In this document: positions 1-7,970 of the stretch, piece after piece
Layout of the letters: each line of letters starts with the position of its first letter
Numbering within the stretch: position 1 is the stretch's first letter
Assembly (NCBI RefSeq): GCF_001562425.1
Contig: NZ_LOED01000020.1
Location: forward strand, 1-42,249
Direction: 5' to 3'
From: Fervidicola ferrireducens
GTDB taxonomy: Bacteria > Bacillota > Thermosediminibacteria > Thermosediminibacterales > Thermosediminibacteraceae
Length of the DNA: 42,249 bases
Made by a program: the position numbers and the translations under genes
Notes under the pieces: model-generated
The model's input: only the letters and a program-made list of their open reading frames with translations
Told to the model about the DNA's origin: nothing
Database searches by the model: none

Positions 1-1397
1 GGGAGGGCCGAGTTCTTCTCCGGCACGAAGCGGAGAGTCACCTCGCGGGGACAACGATAGCGGCCTGATGGAGCGGGTGGTAGAAAGAAACAACATGTTA
101 GCAGCCCTAAAGCGAGTAGAACAAAACGGAGGCGCGCCAGGCATAGACGGCATCCCGACCGAACGGCTTCGGGATCAACTCCGTGCCGAATGGCCGCGCA
201 TCCGGGAAGAACTACTTGCGGGGACCTACAAGCCCAAGCCCGTGCGCCGGGTCGAAATCCCGAAACCCGGAGGAGGCAAGAGGCTTTTAGGAATCCCCAC
301 TGTAATGGACCGCCTCATCCAACAGGCTCTCCTGCAAGTATTGACACCAATATTTGACGCGGGATTTTCGGAGCACAGTTACGGATTTCGGCCCGGGAAA
401 AGGGCCCACGATGCGGTGAGGGAAGCAAGACGATACGTACAAGAAGGATATGAATGGGCAGTCGACCTGGATATAGAGAAATTCTTTGACCGAGTAAATC
501 ACGACATACTCATGGCAAAAGTAGCTCGAAAAGTGAAAGATAAGAGGGTATTGACCCTCATTCGCCGATACCTACAAGCAGGCGTCATGATAAACGGAGT
601 AGTAATGGAGACAACAGAAGGCACACCCCAGGGAGGCCCACTAAGTCCACTTCTAGCCAACATACTACTGGACGAGCTGGATAAAGAACTTGAAAAGAGG
701 GGCCACAAATTCGTCCGCTACGCTGACGACTGCAATATTTATGTCAAGAGCAAACGAGCCGGAGAAAGAGTTATGGAAAGCGTAAAGAGATACTTGCAGG
801 AGCGGTTGAAGCTCAAGATAAACGAACAAAAGAGTGCTGTGGACCGACCGTGGAAGCTGAAATTTCTAGGATTCAGCATGCATAAAGCGAAGAATGGGCA
901 AATCCTCATCCGCCTAGCGCCTCAGACCATTGAACGAGTAAAGACGAAAATACGGCAGATAACAGCCCGGAACAAACCAGTAAGCATAGCCGAACGCATA
1001 GGACGCCTCAACACCTACCTTGGGGGGTGGATGGGATACTTTGCCTTGGCCGAAACACCCAGCGTATTTGAAGAACTGGATGGTTGGATACGCAGGAGGC
1101 TACGCTTATGCCTTTGGAAGCAGTGGAAGCGAGTACGCACGAGATACCGAGAACTAAGGGCGTTGGGACTGCCCGAGCAAGTAGTGCATGAATTTGCCAA
1201 TGCGCGGAAGGGTCCATGGCGGATGGCCCACGGGCCAATGAATAGAGCCCTGGGCAACGCCTACTGGCAATCCCAGGGCCTAACGAGCCTGACCGAACGC
1301 TATCAGAGGCTTCGTAAAGCTTGATGAACCGCCGGATGCGGACCCGCATGTCCGGTGGTGTGAGGGGACGGGGGTTAGTCGCCCCCTCCTACTCGAT
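1..1397 (+). mobile_element. Group II intron, 3' portion (5' end outside window)
   Basis: The segment holds the intron-encoded reverse transcriptase (68-1324) followed at once by a domain V-like hairpin at about 1326-1362 (arms ACCGCCGGA and TCCGGTGGT, tip TGCG/CGCA) and a domain VI-like GC hairpin at about 1363-1393. The 3' end CTACTCGAT at 1389-1397 is of the type common in bacterial group II introns. Bases 1-67 are intron RNA upstream of the ORF, probably domain IV. The 5' domains lie outside the window. The intron runs antisense to dapA and ends about 12 bp from the dapA stop codon. The exact 3' splice site is inferred and could be off by a few bases. Confidence 0.85.
68..1324 (+). CDS. 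ltrA: Group II intron reverse transcriptase/maturase
   Basis: This 418-residue protein copies the spliced intron RNA into DNA at its target and assists splicing of its own intron. The reverse transcriptase domain spans about residues 50-290, with DLDIEKFFD at 133-141, TPQGGPLSPLL at 186-196 and the catalytic YADD at 218-221. A group II maturase-specific domain (X domain) follows at about 285-370, with WMGYF and WKRVRTRYRELRALG typical of the family. No HNH endonuclease domain follows it, as in compact bacterial class C-like intron proteins. The frame is intact, so the element may be active. It is flanked downstream by intron domains V and VI, which confirms the assignment. Confidence 0.95.
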   Translation: MERVVERNNMLAALKRVEQNGGAPGIDGIPTERLRDQLRAEWPRIREELLAGTYKPKPVRRVEIPKPGGGKRLLGIPTVMDRLIQQALLQVLTPIFDAGFSEHSYGFRPGKRAHDAVREARRYVQEGYEWAVDLDIEKFFDRVNHDILMAKVARKVKDKRVLTLIRRYLQAGVMINGVVMETTEGTPQGGPLSPLLANILLDELDKELEKRGHKFVRYADDCNIYVKSKRAGERVMESVKRYLQERLKLKINEQKSAVDRPWKLKFLGFSMHKAKNGQILIRLAPQTIERVKTKIRQITARNKPVSIAERIGRLNTYLGGWMGYFALAETPSVFEELDGWIRRRLRLCLWKQWKRVRTRYRELRALGLPEQVVHEFANARKGPWRMAHGPMNRALGNAYWQSQGLTSLTERYQRLRKA

Positions 1398-1409
1398 TTC
1401 CTGATTTTT

Positions 1410-2285
1410 TTATAAAAGTCCAAGTTCGCTCAAAACTTTTCTCAAAATTTCCCTCGTCTTTTCATCGGCGGCCAGAAGAGGCGGCCGAAGCCCTCCGACT
1501 TTAATCCCGATCATGTTGAGAGCTTCCTTTACCGGTATTGGATTTGCGACGACAAATAGGGCCTTAAAAAGCTCAAAGAGTTCAAGGTGGATTTTGCGGG
1601 CTTTATCCACTTCGCCCTTTTCGAAGGCCTGTATCATTTCCTTTATCCTTTTTCCCACAAGGTGGGAGGCCACGCTTACCACGCCTTTGGCCCCAATGGC
1701 CAACATGGGCAGGGTGAGGCTGTCGTCCCCGCTGTAGACCTGAAGCTGCGGCGCAAGCGCCACGGTCTTGCTGGTCTTATCCAAATTGCCGCCCGCGTCC
1801 TTTACGGCCACTACGTTCTTTACCTCGGAAAGCCTCATCAGGGTTTCGGGCTCAATGGTAACGGCGGTCCGTCCCGGAACGTCGTAAAGCATCACAGGAA
1901 TGTCGACCGATTCGGCTATCATTTTGAAATGCTGGTAAAGCCCTTCCTGGGTGGGCTTGTTGTAATAGGGGCTCACCAGGAGAAGTCCATCGACGCCTAT
2001 TTCCTGAGCTTTAAGGGAAAGTTCGATGCTGTGGCGGGTGTCGTATGAACCGGTGCCGGCTATTATGGCGGCCCTATTATTTGCAACTTCCTTTGCTAGT
2101 CTGTAAAGGGTGAGCTTTTCTTCATCTGTAAGGGTCGGCGACTCTCCTGTGGTCCCGGTCACCACCAGGGCGTCGCTTCCGTTTTCTATCAGGTAGTCCA
2201 CCAGGTTTTCGAAAGCTTTGTAATCCACCTTTAAGTCTTCATCAAAAGGCGTCACCATCGCGGTAATAACGCGGCCGAAATCCAT
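1410..2285 (-). CDS. dapA: 4-hydroxy-tetrahydrodipicolinate synthase
   Basis: DapA condenses pyruvate with aspartate semialdehyde, the first committed step to diaminopimelate, lysine and, in spore formers, dipicolinate. The 291-residue length is normal for the family. TTGES at 45-49, YYNKPTQEGLYQHF around 107-120, the catalytic Tyr134 in MLYDVPGRT, and Schiff-base Lys162 in AVKDAGGN are all present. A GGGGGA ribosome binding site precedes the ATG. A group II intron lies immediately downstream on the other strand, so any original terminator after dapA may be displaced or altered. The gene is complete. Confidence 0.97.
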   Translation of the reverse strand: MDFGRVITAMVTPFDEDLKVDYKAFENLVDYLIENGSDALVVTGTTGESPTLTDEEKLTLYRLAKEVANNRAAIIAGTGSYDTRHSIELSLKAQEIGVDGLLLVSPYYNKPTQEGLYQHFKMIAESVDIPVMLYDVPGRTAVTIEPETLMRLSEVKNVVAVKDAGGNLDKTSKTVALAPQLQVYSGDDSLTLPMLAIGAKGVVSVASHLVGKRIKEMIQAFEKGEVDKARKIHLELFELFKALFVVANPIPVKEALNMIGIKVGGLRPPLLAADEKTREILRKVLSELGLL

Positions 2286-2354
2286 AAGTCAAACTCCCCC
2301 TTTAAAAACTCCTTTAGAACAATTATATTTACACAAGCACAAACGGGCCACACG

Positions 2355-2385
2355 ATTAAAAAAATAAGGGGGTAAAACCCCTACC
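2355..2385 (-). terminator. Putative terminator after the zinc metallopeptidase gene
   Basis: Read on the minus strand, the end of the metallopeptidase gene runs AGGGG-TTTTAC-CCCCT followed by TTATTTTTTT. This is a short GC hairpin with a T-run, at the position expected for an intrinsic terminator between this gene and dapA. The stem is only about 5 bp, so efficiency is uncertain. Confidence 0.55.
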
Positions 2386-3088
2386 TGTCGTCCCTGTTGT
2401 AAATGCCGAACAATGCGAGTAACCTCAAAAGCTGAAGTATGGCCATAAGGGTGGCAGCCACGTAGGTGAGGGCTGCGGCGTTTAAGACTCTTTTAACCGG
2501 CTCGACTTCATCGTAGGAAATAAATCCCGCGCTTTCCAACGCCGCCACCGCCCTGCTGCTGGCGTTGTATTCTACCGGTAATGTGACGAACTGAAAGAGC
2601 ACGGCGGCGCTGAAAAACAGTATACCCATCGTCGCCAGGAAATCGGAACTCAAAAGAAGCCCTATGAAAAACAGCGGAAAGGCCATCTGCGAACCTATTC
2701 CGGCCAGCGGCACTATGGTATTCCGCAAGTTGAGCGGCGCATACCCTACATTGTGCTGTATTGCATGACCGCATTCGTGGGCCGCAACGCCGAGGGCGGC
2801 AAGGGACCTGCCGCCGTACACTTCCGGCGAAAGCCTCAGCACCTTGCTGCGGGGGTCGTAGTAGTCGGTTAGCCTTCCACGCGTCATTTCCACCGTAACA
2901 TCGTATATGCCGTTGGCCCTCAATATTTCCCTCGCCACTTCCGCCCCTGTGAGGCCTATCCTGGCTGGTACCCGAAGATATCTTTCAAATGTCGTGGATA
3001 CTTTCGCCTGGGCGTAGAAGGCGAGGATGAGGGCTGGCAAAACGATAATCCACGTGGGGTCGTAATAATACCATCCAAACGGGAACAT
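2381..3088 (-). CDS. Neutral zinc metallopeptidase, YugP family membrane protein
   Basis: This is a membrane-bound zinc protease-like protein of the YugP family (peptidase_Mx, DUF-type zinc metallopeptidase) of unknown substrate. The zinc motif HECGH lies near residues 104-108, followed by QHN. Hydrophobic segments are seen at the N-terminus (WIIVLPALILAFYA), in the middle (FPLFFIGLLLSSDFL) and at the C-terminus (ALTYVAATLMAILQLLRLLALFG), so it is a multi-pass membrane protein. The start is set at the ATG at 3088 because AGGAGG lies 8 nt upstream; an in-frame GTG at 3097 directly abuts the ribosome binding site and is unlikely. It has its own promoter overlapping the end of ricT. Confidence 0.88.
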   Translation of the reverse strand: MFPFGWYYYDPTWIIVLPALILAFYAQAKVSTTFERYLRVPARIGLTGAEVAREILRANGIYDVTVEMTRGRLTDYYDPRSKVLRLSPEVYGGRSLAALGVAAHECGHAIQHNVGYAPLNLRNTIVPLAGIGSQMAFPLFFIGLLLSSDFLATMGILFFSAAVLFQFVTLPVEYNASSRAVAALESAGFISYDEVEPVKRVLNAAALTYVAATLMAILQLLRLLALFGIYNRDDR

Positions 3089-3123
3089 TAATCCCACCTC
3101 CTCAAAGCAGCATCCTTAAAACT

Positions 3124-3152
3124 ATAATAACCCGCAAAGCAAAACCTTTCAA
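3124..3152 (-). promoter_or_regulatory. Promoter for the zinc metallopeptidase gene
   Basis: On the minus strand TTGAAA (3147-3152) and TATTAT (3124-3129) are separated by exactly 17 bp. The -35 box overlaps the ricT stop codon. The position, about 35 bp before the metallopeptidase start, suggests this gene and perhaps dapA are also transcribed apart from the upstream operon. Confidence 0.6.
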
Positions 3153-3982
3153 TCCCCTTTAAGCTCCACTTCTTCCATGGAAAAGTCCTTCTCTTTCCCG
3201 CTGTCCGCCAGTTTTACCGTCACTATTCCCTTTTCTTTGTCTAGAGAAGCAACCGTTCCTTCACCCACGGGAGTTATTACCTTTGAGTCTACCTTCAGTA
3301 TTTCCTCCGCTTCCTTACATTCATCGCAGCATTTCGTTTCCCCGCAGTAATTTTCGTATTCGAACCTGAGGCAGCACATTAGCCTGCCGCACAGTCCAGA
3401 GATTTTTCCGGGGTTCAGCGAAAGGTTCTGCTGTTTCGCCATCTTTATAGACACGGGGTCGAATTCTCCTAAAAAAGTGTGGCAGCACACGATCCTGCCG
3501 CATGGGCCAAGACCTCCTATCATCTTTGCCTCGTCCCTTACTCCTATCTGCCTAAGCTCAATGCGGGTGCGGAAAATCGACGCCAAGTCCTTTACAAGTT
3601 CCCTGAAATCCACCCGGCCATCAGCCGTAAAATAAAAGATGAGCTTCGACCTGTCGAAGGTGTACTCCACATCCACCAGTTTCATCTCGAGGCCGTGTTC
3701 TTCAATCTTCTTTTCCGCGATTCGGGCGGCTTCTTTCGCCTTTGTCCGGTTTTCTTCCACCACCCTCTCGTCTTCCTCGTTAGCTTTCCGTATTACGTCC
3801 TTCAGGGGTGATATTACATCTTCCTCCCTGACTTCCTTGGGGCCTATCACCACTTCTCCGAACTCCACGCCTCTCGAGGTTTCGACGATCACCTTGTCTC
3901 CCACCGAAAGCTCCAGATCTCTGGGGTTGAAATAATATATCTTGCCTGCCTTTTTGAATCTCACGCCTATGACCTTGACCAT
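3149..3982 (-). CDS. ricT: Regulatory iron-sulfur-containing complex subunit RicT (YaaT, PSP1 domain)
   Basis: This 277-residue protein is the YaaT/RicT family. In Bacillus it joins RicA and RicF in an Fe-S-bearing complex that stimulates RNase Y-dependent mRNA maturation and aids sporulation, competence and biofilm formation. The PSP1 domain covers roughly residues 1-190. A cysteine-rich stretch follows at about 159-225 (GPCGRIVCC, GLCGRLMCC, CGETKCCDEC), matching the family's cluster ligands. The ribosome binding site GGAGGTGA is embedded in the last codons of holB, and the ATG starts one base after the holB stop, so the two are translationally linked. Confidence 0.93.
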   Translation of the reverse strand: MVKVIGVRFKKAGKIYYFNPRDLELSVGDKVIVETSRGVEFGEVVIGPKEVREEDVISPLKDVIRKANEEDERVVEENRTKAKEAARIAEKKIEEHGLEMKLVDVEYTFDRSKLIFYFTADGRVDFRELVKDLASIFRTRIELRQIGVRDEAKMIGGLGPCGRIVCCHTFLGEFDPVSIKMAKQQNLSLNPGKISGLCGRLMCCLRFEYENYCGETKCCDECKEAEEILKVDSKVITPVGEGTVASLDKEKGIVTVKLADSGKEKDFSMEEVELKGD

Positions 3983-3983
3983 G

Positions 3984-4787
3984 CTACATCACCTCCTGCT
4001 CCTTCAGCCCCACGAGTAAATTATACCACGCAAGGGTTTCATTTCCTTTTGCCTTTACCACCTCTATTTGCGAATACAGGGTATCTATAGCCCTTACCAA
4101 TGCCCGGGGTGATAAATCTTGTGCTCTTTTTTTTAATTTATCCGACAAATCCCAATTCTTTAAGCCGGCCCTACTTTTAGTCTTAATCACCAAAATATCT
4201 CTATACACCGAAGCCATAAATTCCATCAGTACATCGGATTCCACTTCAGCATCAGCGAATTTTTGAACATAAAAGTTAATTTTCGAAAAATCAAGGCCAG
4301 CTAGGATTACTTCGAGCAGAATTTCTTTTACATCCCGGGGGATATCCTTACCTTCATCCGTTTTTGAGTAATCCAAAATCTGGCATCTGGAAACAACTGT
4401 GGGAAGCAAAGCCTTAAGATTCCGGGCCAGGAGCAGGAAAAGCAGGGACGTAGGGGGGTCTTCTAAAGTCTTCAAAAGGGCATTTTGAGCCTCATGGGTC
4501 ATTTTATCCGCTTCGTGAAATACGTAGACCTTCCTTCTCGCCTCTATCGGCGGCTGATGGGAGCCCATTACCACATCCCTTATTTTTTCCACCTTTATGG
4601 AAGACCCATCGGGAAGTACGTGAAAAAGGTCAGGATGGCTTCCCGCCTCCATTCGGCGGCAACAATCACAGTCATCGCAGAAAGACGGAGTTTCGCTGCA
4701 GTTAGCAGCTTTTGCGAGCTCTATCGCCTTTTTTATCGTCTCCTCTTCAGGTCCAAGGAGAATGTAAGCGTGAAAAATTTTACGCAT
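3984..4787 (-). CDS. holB: DNA polymerase III subunit delta'
   Basis: This is the clamp-loader delta' subunit of the replicative polymerase, 267 residues from the chosen ATG at 4787. The start overlaps the end of yaaR by 8 bp; a longer frame reading upstream runs through yaaR out of frame and is unlikely. Family marks are AQNALLKTLEDPP, the SRC motif in VVSRCQIL, and the zinc-binding cysteine group near CDDCDCC. The P-loop region reads LLGPEEETIKKA and lacks the GKT/S of ATP-binding subunits. That fits delta' subunits that do not hydrolyse ATP, although many family members keep a recognisable Walker A. Confidence 0.92.
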   Translation of the reverse strand: MRKIFHAYILLGPEEETIKKAIELAKAANCSETPSFCDDCDCCRRMEAGSHPDLFHVLPDGSSIKVEKIRDVVMGSHQPPIEARRKVYVFHEADKMTHEAQNALLKTLEDPPTSLLFLLLARNLKALLPTVVSRCQILDYSKTDEGKDIPRDVKEILLEVILAGLDFSKINFYVQKFADAEVESDVLMEFMASVYRDILVIKTKSRAGLKNWDLSDKLKKRAQDLSPRALVRAIDTLYSQIEVVKAKGNETLAWYNLLVGLKEQEVM

Positions 4788-5232
4788 AAAGGTCCAGGAG
4801 CAGCCCTCGGATTTCATCCACCAACGCCAACACCCTAAATGCATCGGCATTCTTGGAAAGCAAAAGCTCTGTAAGCTCGATGAGCTTTTCATCCACAATT
4901 CTCACGGTGGTCAGAACCTTTTGCCTCCCCTGACCGGAAAAAAGCCTTTCCTCTTTCAGTTCCAAACCCAGTTCAAGACAGTATTTAACGAGGCGCCCGA
5001 CCATTTCTTTGTATTTTTTAAGGTCGGCAAGGCTCATGGTTTTAACGAGTCTCTTCCCCTGCTCTTCTATAGAAGAGAGCATCAAAGAAAGCTGCTCCTT
5101 TGAATACACCTCCTGAGCGTTTTTCAAAAAGTCCCGAAAGCCGCCGACCACGGAAGACGGCTTTGGGGGGTGAAAACTTATCCCGGATAAATCACCCTTT
5201 GAAGACAGGCCCCGGACCTTTACGGTATTCAT
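4780..5232 (-). CDS. yaaR: YaaR family protein (DUF327)
   Basis: This 150-residue protein belongs to the DUF327/YaaR family of unknown function, which sits in Bacillota between yaaQ/darA and holB, as it does here. It is mostly helical and charged, with family-like segments SLADLKKYKEMVGRLVKY and RIVDEKLIELTELL. Its start overlaps the darA stop codon (ATGA) and its end overlaps holB, so it is translationally coupled on both sides. No signal peptide or membrane segment is seen. Confidence 0.88.
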   Translation of the reverse strand: MNTVKVRGLSSKGDLSGISFHPPKPSSVVGGFRDFLKNAQEVYSKEQLSLMLSSIEEQGKRLVKTMSLADLKKYKEMVGRLVKYCLELGLELKEERLFSGQGRQKVLTTVRIVDEKLIELTELLLSKNADAFRVLALVDEIRGLLLDLYA

Positions 5233-5552
5233 ATTTTCTCAAACCTTTCCACGTTCATTACGAAAACTGTAGCTCCCCCCACCGTCACCTCTATCGGATA
5301 AGGAGCCATGGTTTCTCCGGGAGAGGCCGGGAAGGGTGCTATTACGTGCTTCCTGGGACGGCAAATTTTCTCAATTATTTTTAAAACTTCGTCCAGCCTT
5401 TCTTCTTCCACGCCCATCAGCAGGGTCGTGTTACCCCGCTGCAGGAATCCTCCGGTGCTTGAAAGTTTCGTGACGCCGATATTGTTCCGGGTTAGTTCCG
5501 CTACCAGTTTAGGTGAATCGATATCCTGCACCACAGCCATTATGAGTTTCAC
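5229..5552 (-). CDS. darA: Cyclic-di-AMP receptor, PII-like (DarA/PstA/YaaQ)
   Basis: This is the PII-like trimeric receptor that binds c-di-AMP in Bacillota. The family signatures are MKLIMAVVQDIDSPKLVAEL at the N-terminus, the T-loop region TKLSSTGGFLQRGNTTLLMGVE, and GGATVFVMNVERF at the end. The start is set at the GTG at 5552, which gives the conserved MKLI beginning; GGGGGG lies 6 nt upstream. The ATG at 5570 would place that site inside the gene. The product is 107 residues, normal for the family. A c-di-AMP phosphodiesterase gene (gdpP) lies about 35 kb away in the same window, so both sensing and turnover are near the origin. Confidence 0.94.
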   Translation of the reverse strand: MKLIMAVVQDIDSPKLVAELTRNNIGVTKLSSTGGFLQRGNTTLLMGVEEERLDEVLKIIEKICRPRKHVIAPFPASPGETMAPYPIEVTVGGATVFVMNVERFEKI

Positions 5553-5566
5553 GGGCAACCCCCCTT

Positions 5567-6199
5567 TCATTCGAGTATACCCGCTTTTTCCAGCTCGGCC
5601 ACGAGTCTCTCGAAAACTTCTTTAACCGGCAGCGACGCATCGATTACTTTTATCCTTTCGGGGAACATTTCCCTGACCTTCATATAGCCTTCCCTCACCT
5701 TCTGGTGGAATTCCAAAGCCTCACTTTCGAGCCTGTCCTTTCCACCTGTCAACCGCTTTAAGGATTCGGCCGGGTCTATGTCCAGCAATATAGTGACGTC
5801 GGGCCAATAGGGTCCAATTACCCACTTGTTGAGCTGCAGTATGCGGTTTATTCCTATTCCCCTGGCGTATCCCTGGTACGCCAGGCTTGAGTCCACAAAT
5901 CTGTCGCAGACCACTATGAACCCTTCTTTAAGGGCCGGAATAACCATCTTCTCAAGAAGCTGAGCCCTGCACGCCGCGTATATCAGGGCTTCGGCACTGG
6001 AAACTGGGCTACCCTCCGGGTCCAAAAGTATCTTCCTGAGTTGTTCCCCCAATGCGGTACCCCCGGGCTCCCTCGTCGCGATCACCCTTTTCCCCTTGCT
6101 TTTGAGGTATTCCACCAGTTTTTCGGCCTGAGTTGTCTTTCCCGCCCCATCGGGGCCTTCGATGGTTATGAATTTTCCTTTTCTTGCGCTCCTACCCAT
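5567..6199 (-). CDS. tmk: Thymidylate kinase
   Basis: Tmk phosphorylates dTMP to dTDP for DNA synthesis. The 210-residue protein has the P-loop GPDGAGKTT at about 15-23, TREPGGT, the DRFVDSS motif with YQGYARG near residue 100, and an arginine-bearing LID region around GGKDRLE. The start overlaps the end of the upstream decarboxylase gene by 8 bp, and darA begins just after its stop. The operon order decarboxylase-tmk-darA-yaaR-holB-ricT is the usual Bacillota arrangement. Confidence 0.96.
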   Translation of the reverse strand: MGRSARKGKFITIEGPDGAGKTTQAEKLVEYLKSKGKRVIATREPGGTALGEQLRKILLDPEGSPVSSAEALIYAACRAQLLEKMVIPALKEGFIVVCDRFVDSSLAYQGYARGIGINRILQLNKWVIGPYWPDVTILLDIDPAESLKRLTGGKDRLESEALEFHQKVREGYMKVREMFPERIKVIDASLPVKEVFERLVAELEKAGILE

Positions 6200-7631
6200 T
6201 TTTCACCACCGCTACAAAACCATTTTTTATTCCAAGGCAAGTTCCACCCGCTTTTAATATTTCACCGATAATCTCTATATGCTGTTTTTGTATAACTTCG
6301 CCGGGACATAAGATGGGAACTCCCGGCGGATATGTAATTATTGCGTCCTTTGCTATTCGTCCCACGGCATTTTCAAGCTTTACCTTTTCCGCCGAAGAAA
6401 AGTAGGCTTCCTGCGGACTCATAGCGCTTTCCGGTACATCAGGAGTGAAGACAACCGGCCTTAACTTTTTTTTGCGAGCGCCAAACCGCTTTAAAGACGA
6501 GATCAACCTCGCCACATCGGCTAAAGTGTTTCCTCCGGTCAAAATGAAGTACACGTTGCAATAATCGGCATACTCGGCGTATATTTTGAACCTGGTCCTC
6601 AAAATCCTTTCCACTAAAAAACCCGTATAGCCGGCGATGGAAACGTTAACCATGAGTCGAGAAAGGTCCACATCGTAAATACCGCCCTGCCCCTTTAGTT
6701 CACTGCCCACGCAGTAGAATGGAGTTTCCTCGTTTATCATCTTCCTAGCCCTTTCCGCAAGGTACAGCCCCTTTTCCACCCACCTTTTACCCACATCTTC
6801 CATCAGAGCTCTTGTTAAATCCAGGGATGCCATCAGGATGTACGAAGGGCTGGTGGTGGTGAGCAGCGAAAGGTAAGACCGGAGCTCGTCCGCTTCCAGA
6901 TTTTCACCCTTCAGGTGGAGCCATGCACTCTGGGTTAGCGAGCACAGCGTTTTATGGGGGCTCTGCACCCACGCGTCTACCTCGTGCGTTCCTGCAGAGG
7001 CAGGCAGCTTGTCGCTGAAGGCAAGGTGTGCCCCGTGCGCTTCATCCACCAGAACTTTCATTCCCAGGAGTCTTGCTTTTTTAATTATCTTTGAAAGGTC
7101 GGGACAGAAACCCTGGTAATTTGGATTGGTCAAAAAGACCGCCTTTGCATCGGGATTAAGCGTGAATTTTTCTTTCCACTCAAAATCGGGCACTCCAACG
7201 GCTACGCCGAGCTCTTCGTTCACCTGCGGTTTCAAGTAGACGGGCTTTGCCCCCGAAAGAATCACGCCCATCAATGCCGATTTATGGCTGTCGCGGGGCA
7301 AGAGGATTTTATCTCCCTTTTTTAAAGCCGCCCCCAGCATGGCCATGATTCCCGATGTAGCGCCGTTCACCAGGAAAAAGGATTTTTCGGCCCCGTACAG
7401 CCTTGAAAGAAGCTTCTGGGCCCTTTCTATCGCCCCCGCAGGCTCGTGATAGTTGTCCATTCCCGGAATTTCCGTCACATCCCAGCGAAACAGGTTCTCC
7501 TTCATCAAATTCTCAAAATGACGGATCAAGCCCATGCCACCCTTGTGGCCGGGCACGTGGAATCTCACGGCGTCTTTTTCGGAATAAGCAATCAATTTTT
7601 CCAAAAGAGGCACCGAAAATTTTTTTCTCAT
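6192..7631 (-). CDS. PLP-dependent Orn/Lys/Arg decarboxylase family protein
   Basis: This 479-residue protein is a fold-type I basic amino acid decarboxylase, related to Bacillus YaaO/SpeA, which makes polyamine precursors such as agmatine or cadaverine. FHVPGHKGG at about 24-32, DEAHGAHLAFSDKLP at 196-210 (PLP-contact Asp) and the Schiff-base lysine in SPHKT (K227) are all seen. The C-terminal domain has GxxILCPGE-type residues (GVPILCPGEVI). Which amino acid it uses cannot be read from the sequence. It is the first gene of the minus-strand operon and lies divergent from a small zinc-ribbon gene. Confidence 0.9.
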   Translation of the reverse strand: MRKKFSVPLLEKLIAYSEKDAVRFHVPGHKGGMGLIRHFENLMKENLFRWDVTEIPGMDNYHEPAGAIERAQKLLSRLYGAEKSFFLVNGATSGIMAMLGAALKKGDKILLPRDSHKSALMGVILSGAKPVYLKPQVNEELGVAVGVPDFEWKEKFTLNPDAKAVFLTNPNYQGFCPDLSKIIKKARLLGMKVLVDEAHGAHLAFSDKLPASAGTHEVDAWVQSPHKTLCSLTQSAWLHLKGENLEADELRSYLSLLTTTSPSYILMASLDLTRALMEDVGKRWVEKGLYLAERARKMINEETPFYCVGSELKGQGGIYDVDLSRLMVNVSIAGYTGFLVERILRTRFKIYAEYADYCNVYFILTGGNTLADVARLISSLKRFGARKKKLRPVVFTPDVPESAMSPQEAYFSSAEKVKLENAVGRIAKDAIITYPPGVPILCPGEVIQKQHIEIIGEILKAGGTCLGIKNGFVAVVKNG

Positions 7632-7665
7632 GGCTCCCCTTTTCTATATTTCTTTTTTTTAGAAT

Positions 7666-7693
7666 ATAATACCATAAATTTTCGAATCTGTAA
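7666..7693 (-). promoter_or_regulatory. Candidate promoter for the decarboxylase-tmk-darA-holB operon
   Basis: On the minus strand TTACAG (7688-7693) and TATTAT (7666-7671) are 16 bp apart. On the plus strand TATAAT occurs at 7665-7670, almost the same bases, about 50 bp before the zinc-ribbon gene but without a clear -35. The two divergent genes may therefore share an overlapping promoter region. Confidence 0.45.
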
Positions 7694-7721
7694 CCGGAAA
7701 CAATATAAAGGGTGAGTGCAA

Positions 7722-7970
7722 ATGGAATTGGAATATAACTGCCCTTTGTGCAACGGCCTTATCACAATCCGGGAAAAATGCCCGGAATGCGGCGGCCCAA
7801 TGGAAGACTGGGGAAGGGTCCAGGATTACGTAGACCCCTATCAACCCTACCTAGATATGAATATCACGGCCTCCGAAAAGCATGATGAGGGGAGGTGCGT
7901 TCACCTCTTTCTGTGCCCCCGGTGCGGCCGTGACATCAGGATTACAGTAAATCAAATACCGGGCCCTTAG
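7722..7970 (+). CDS. Small zinc-ribbon protein, function unknown
   Basis: This 82-residue hypothetical protein has two pairs of CxxC motifs: CPLCNG and CPECGG near the N-terminus and CPRCGRD near the C-terminus, with an additional Cys in GRCVHLFLC. This suggests one or two bound zinc ions. The start is put at the ATG at 7722 because AAAGGGTGA lies upstream with better spacing than for the GTG at 7716. It is the only plus-strand gene between 1410 and 17256, and its stop codon overlaps the gyrA stop codon on the other strand by 3 bp. I do not recognise a function. Confidence 0.8.
   Translation: MELEYNCPLCNGLITIREKCPECGGPMEDWGRVQDYVDPYQPYLDMNITASEKHDEGRCVHLFLCPRCGRDIRITVNQIPGP

Noticed and set aside
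2316-2350. dapA promoter with TATAAT at 2322-2327 (minus strand)
   Set aside because: The -10 is perfect but no -35 occurs at an acceptable distance, so it was not listed as a feature.
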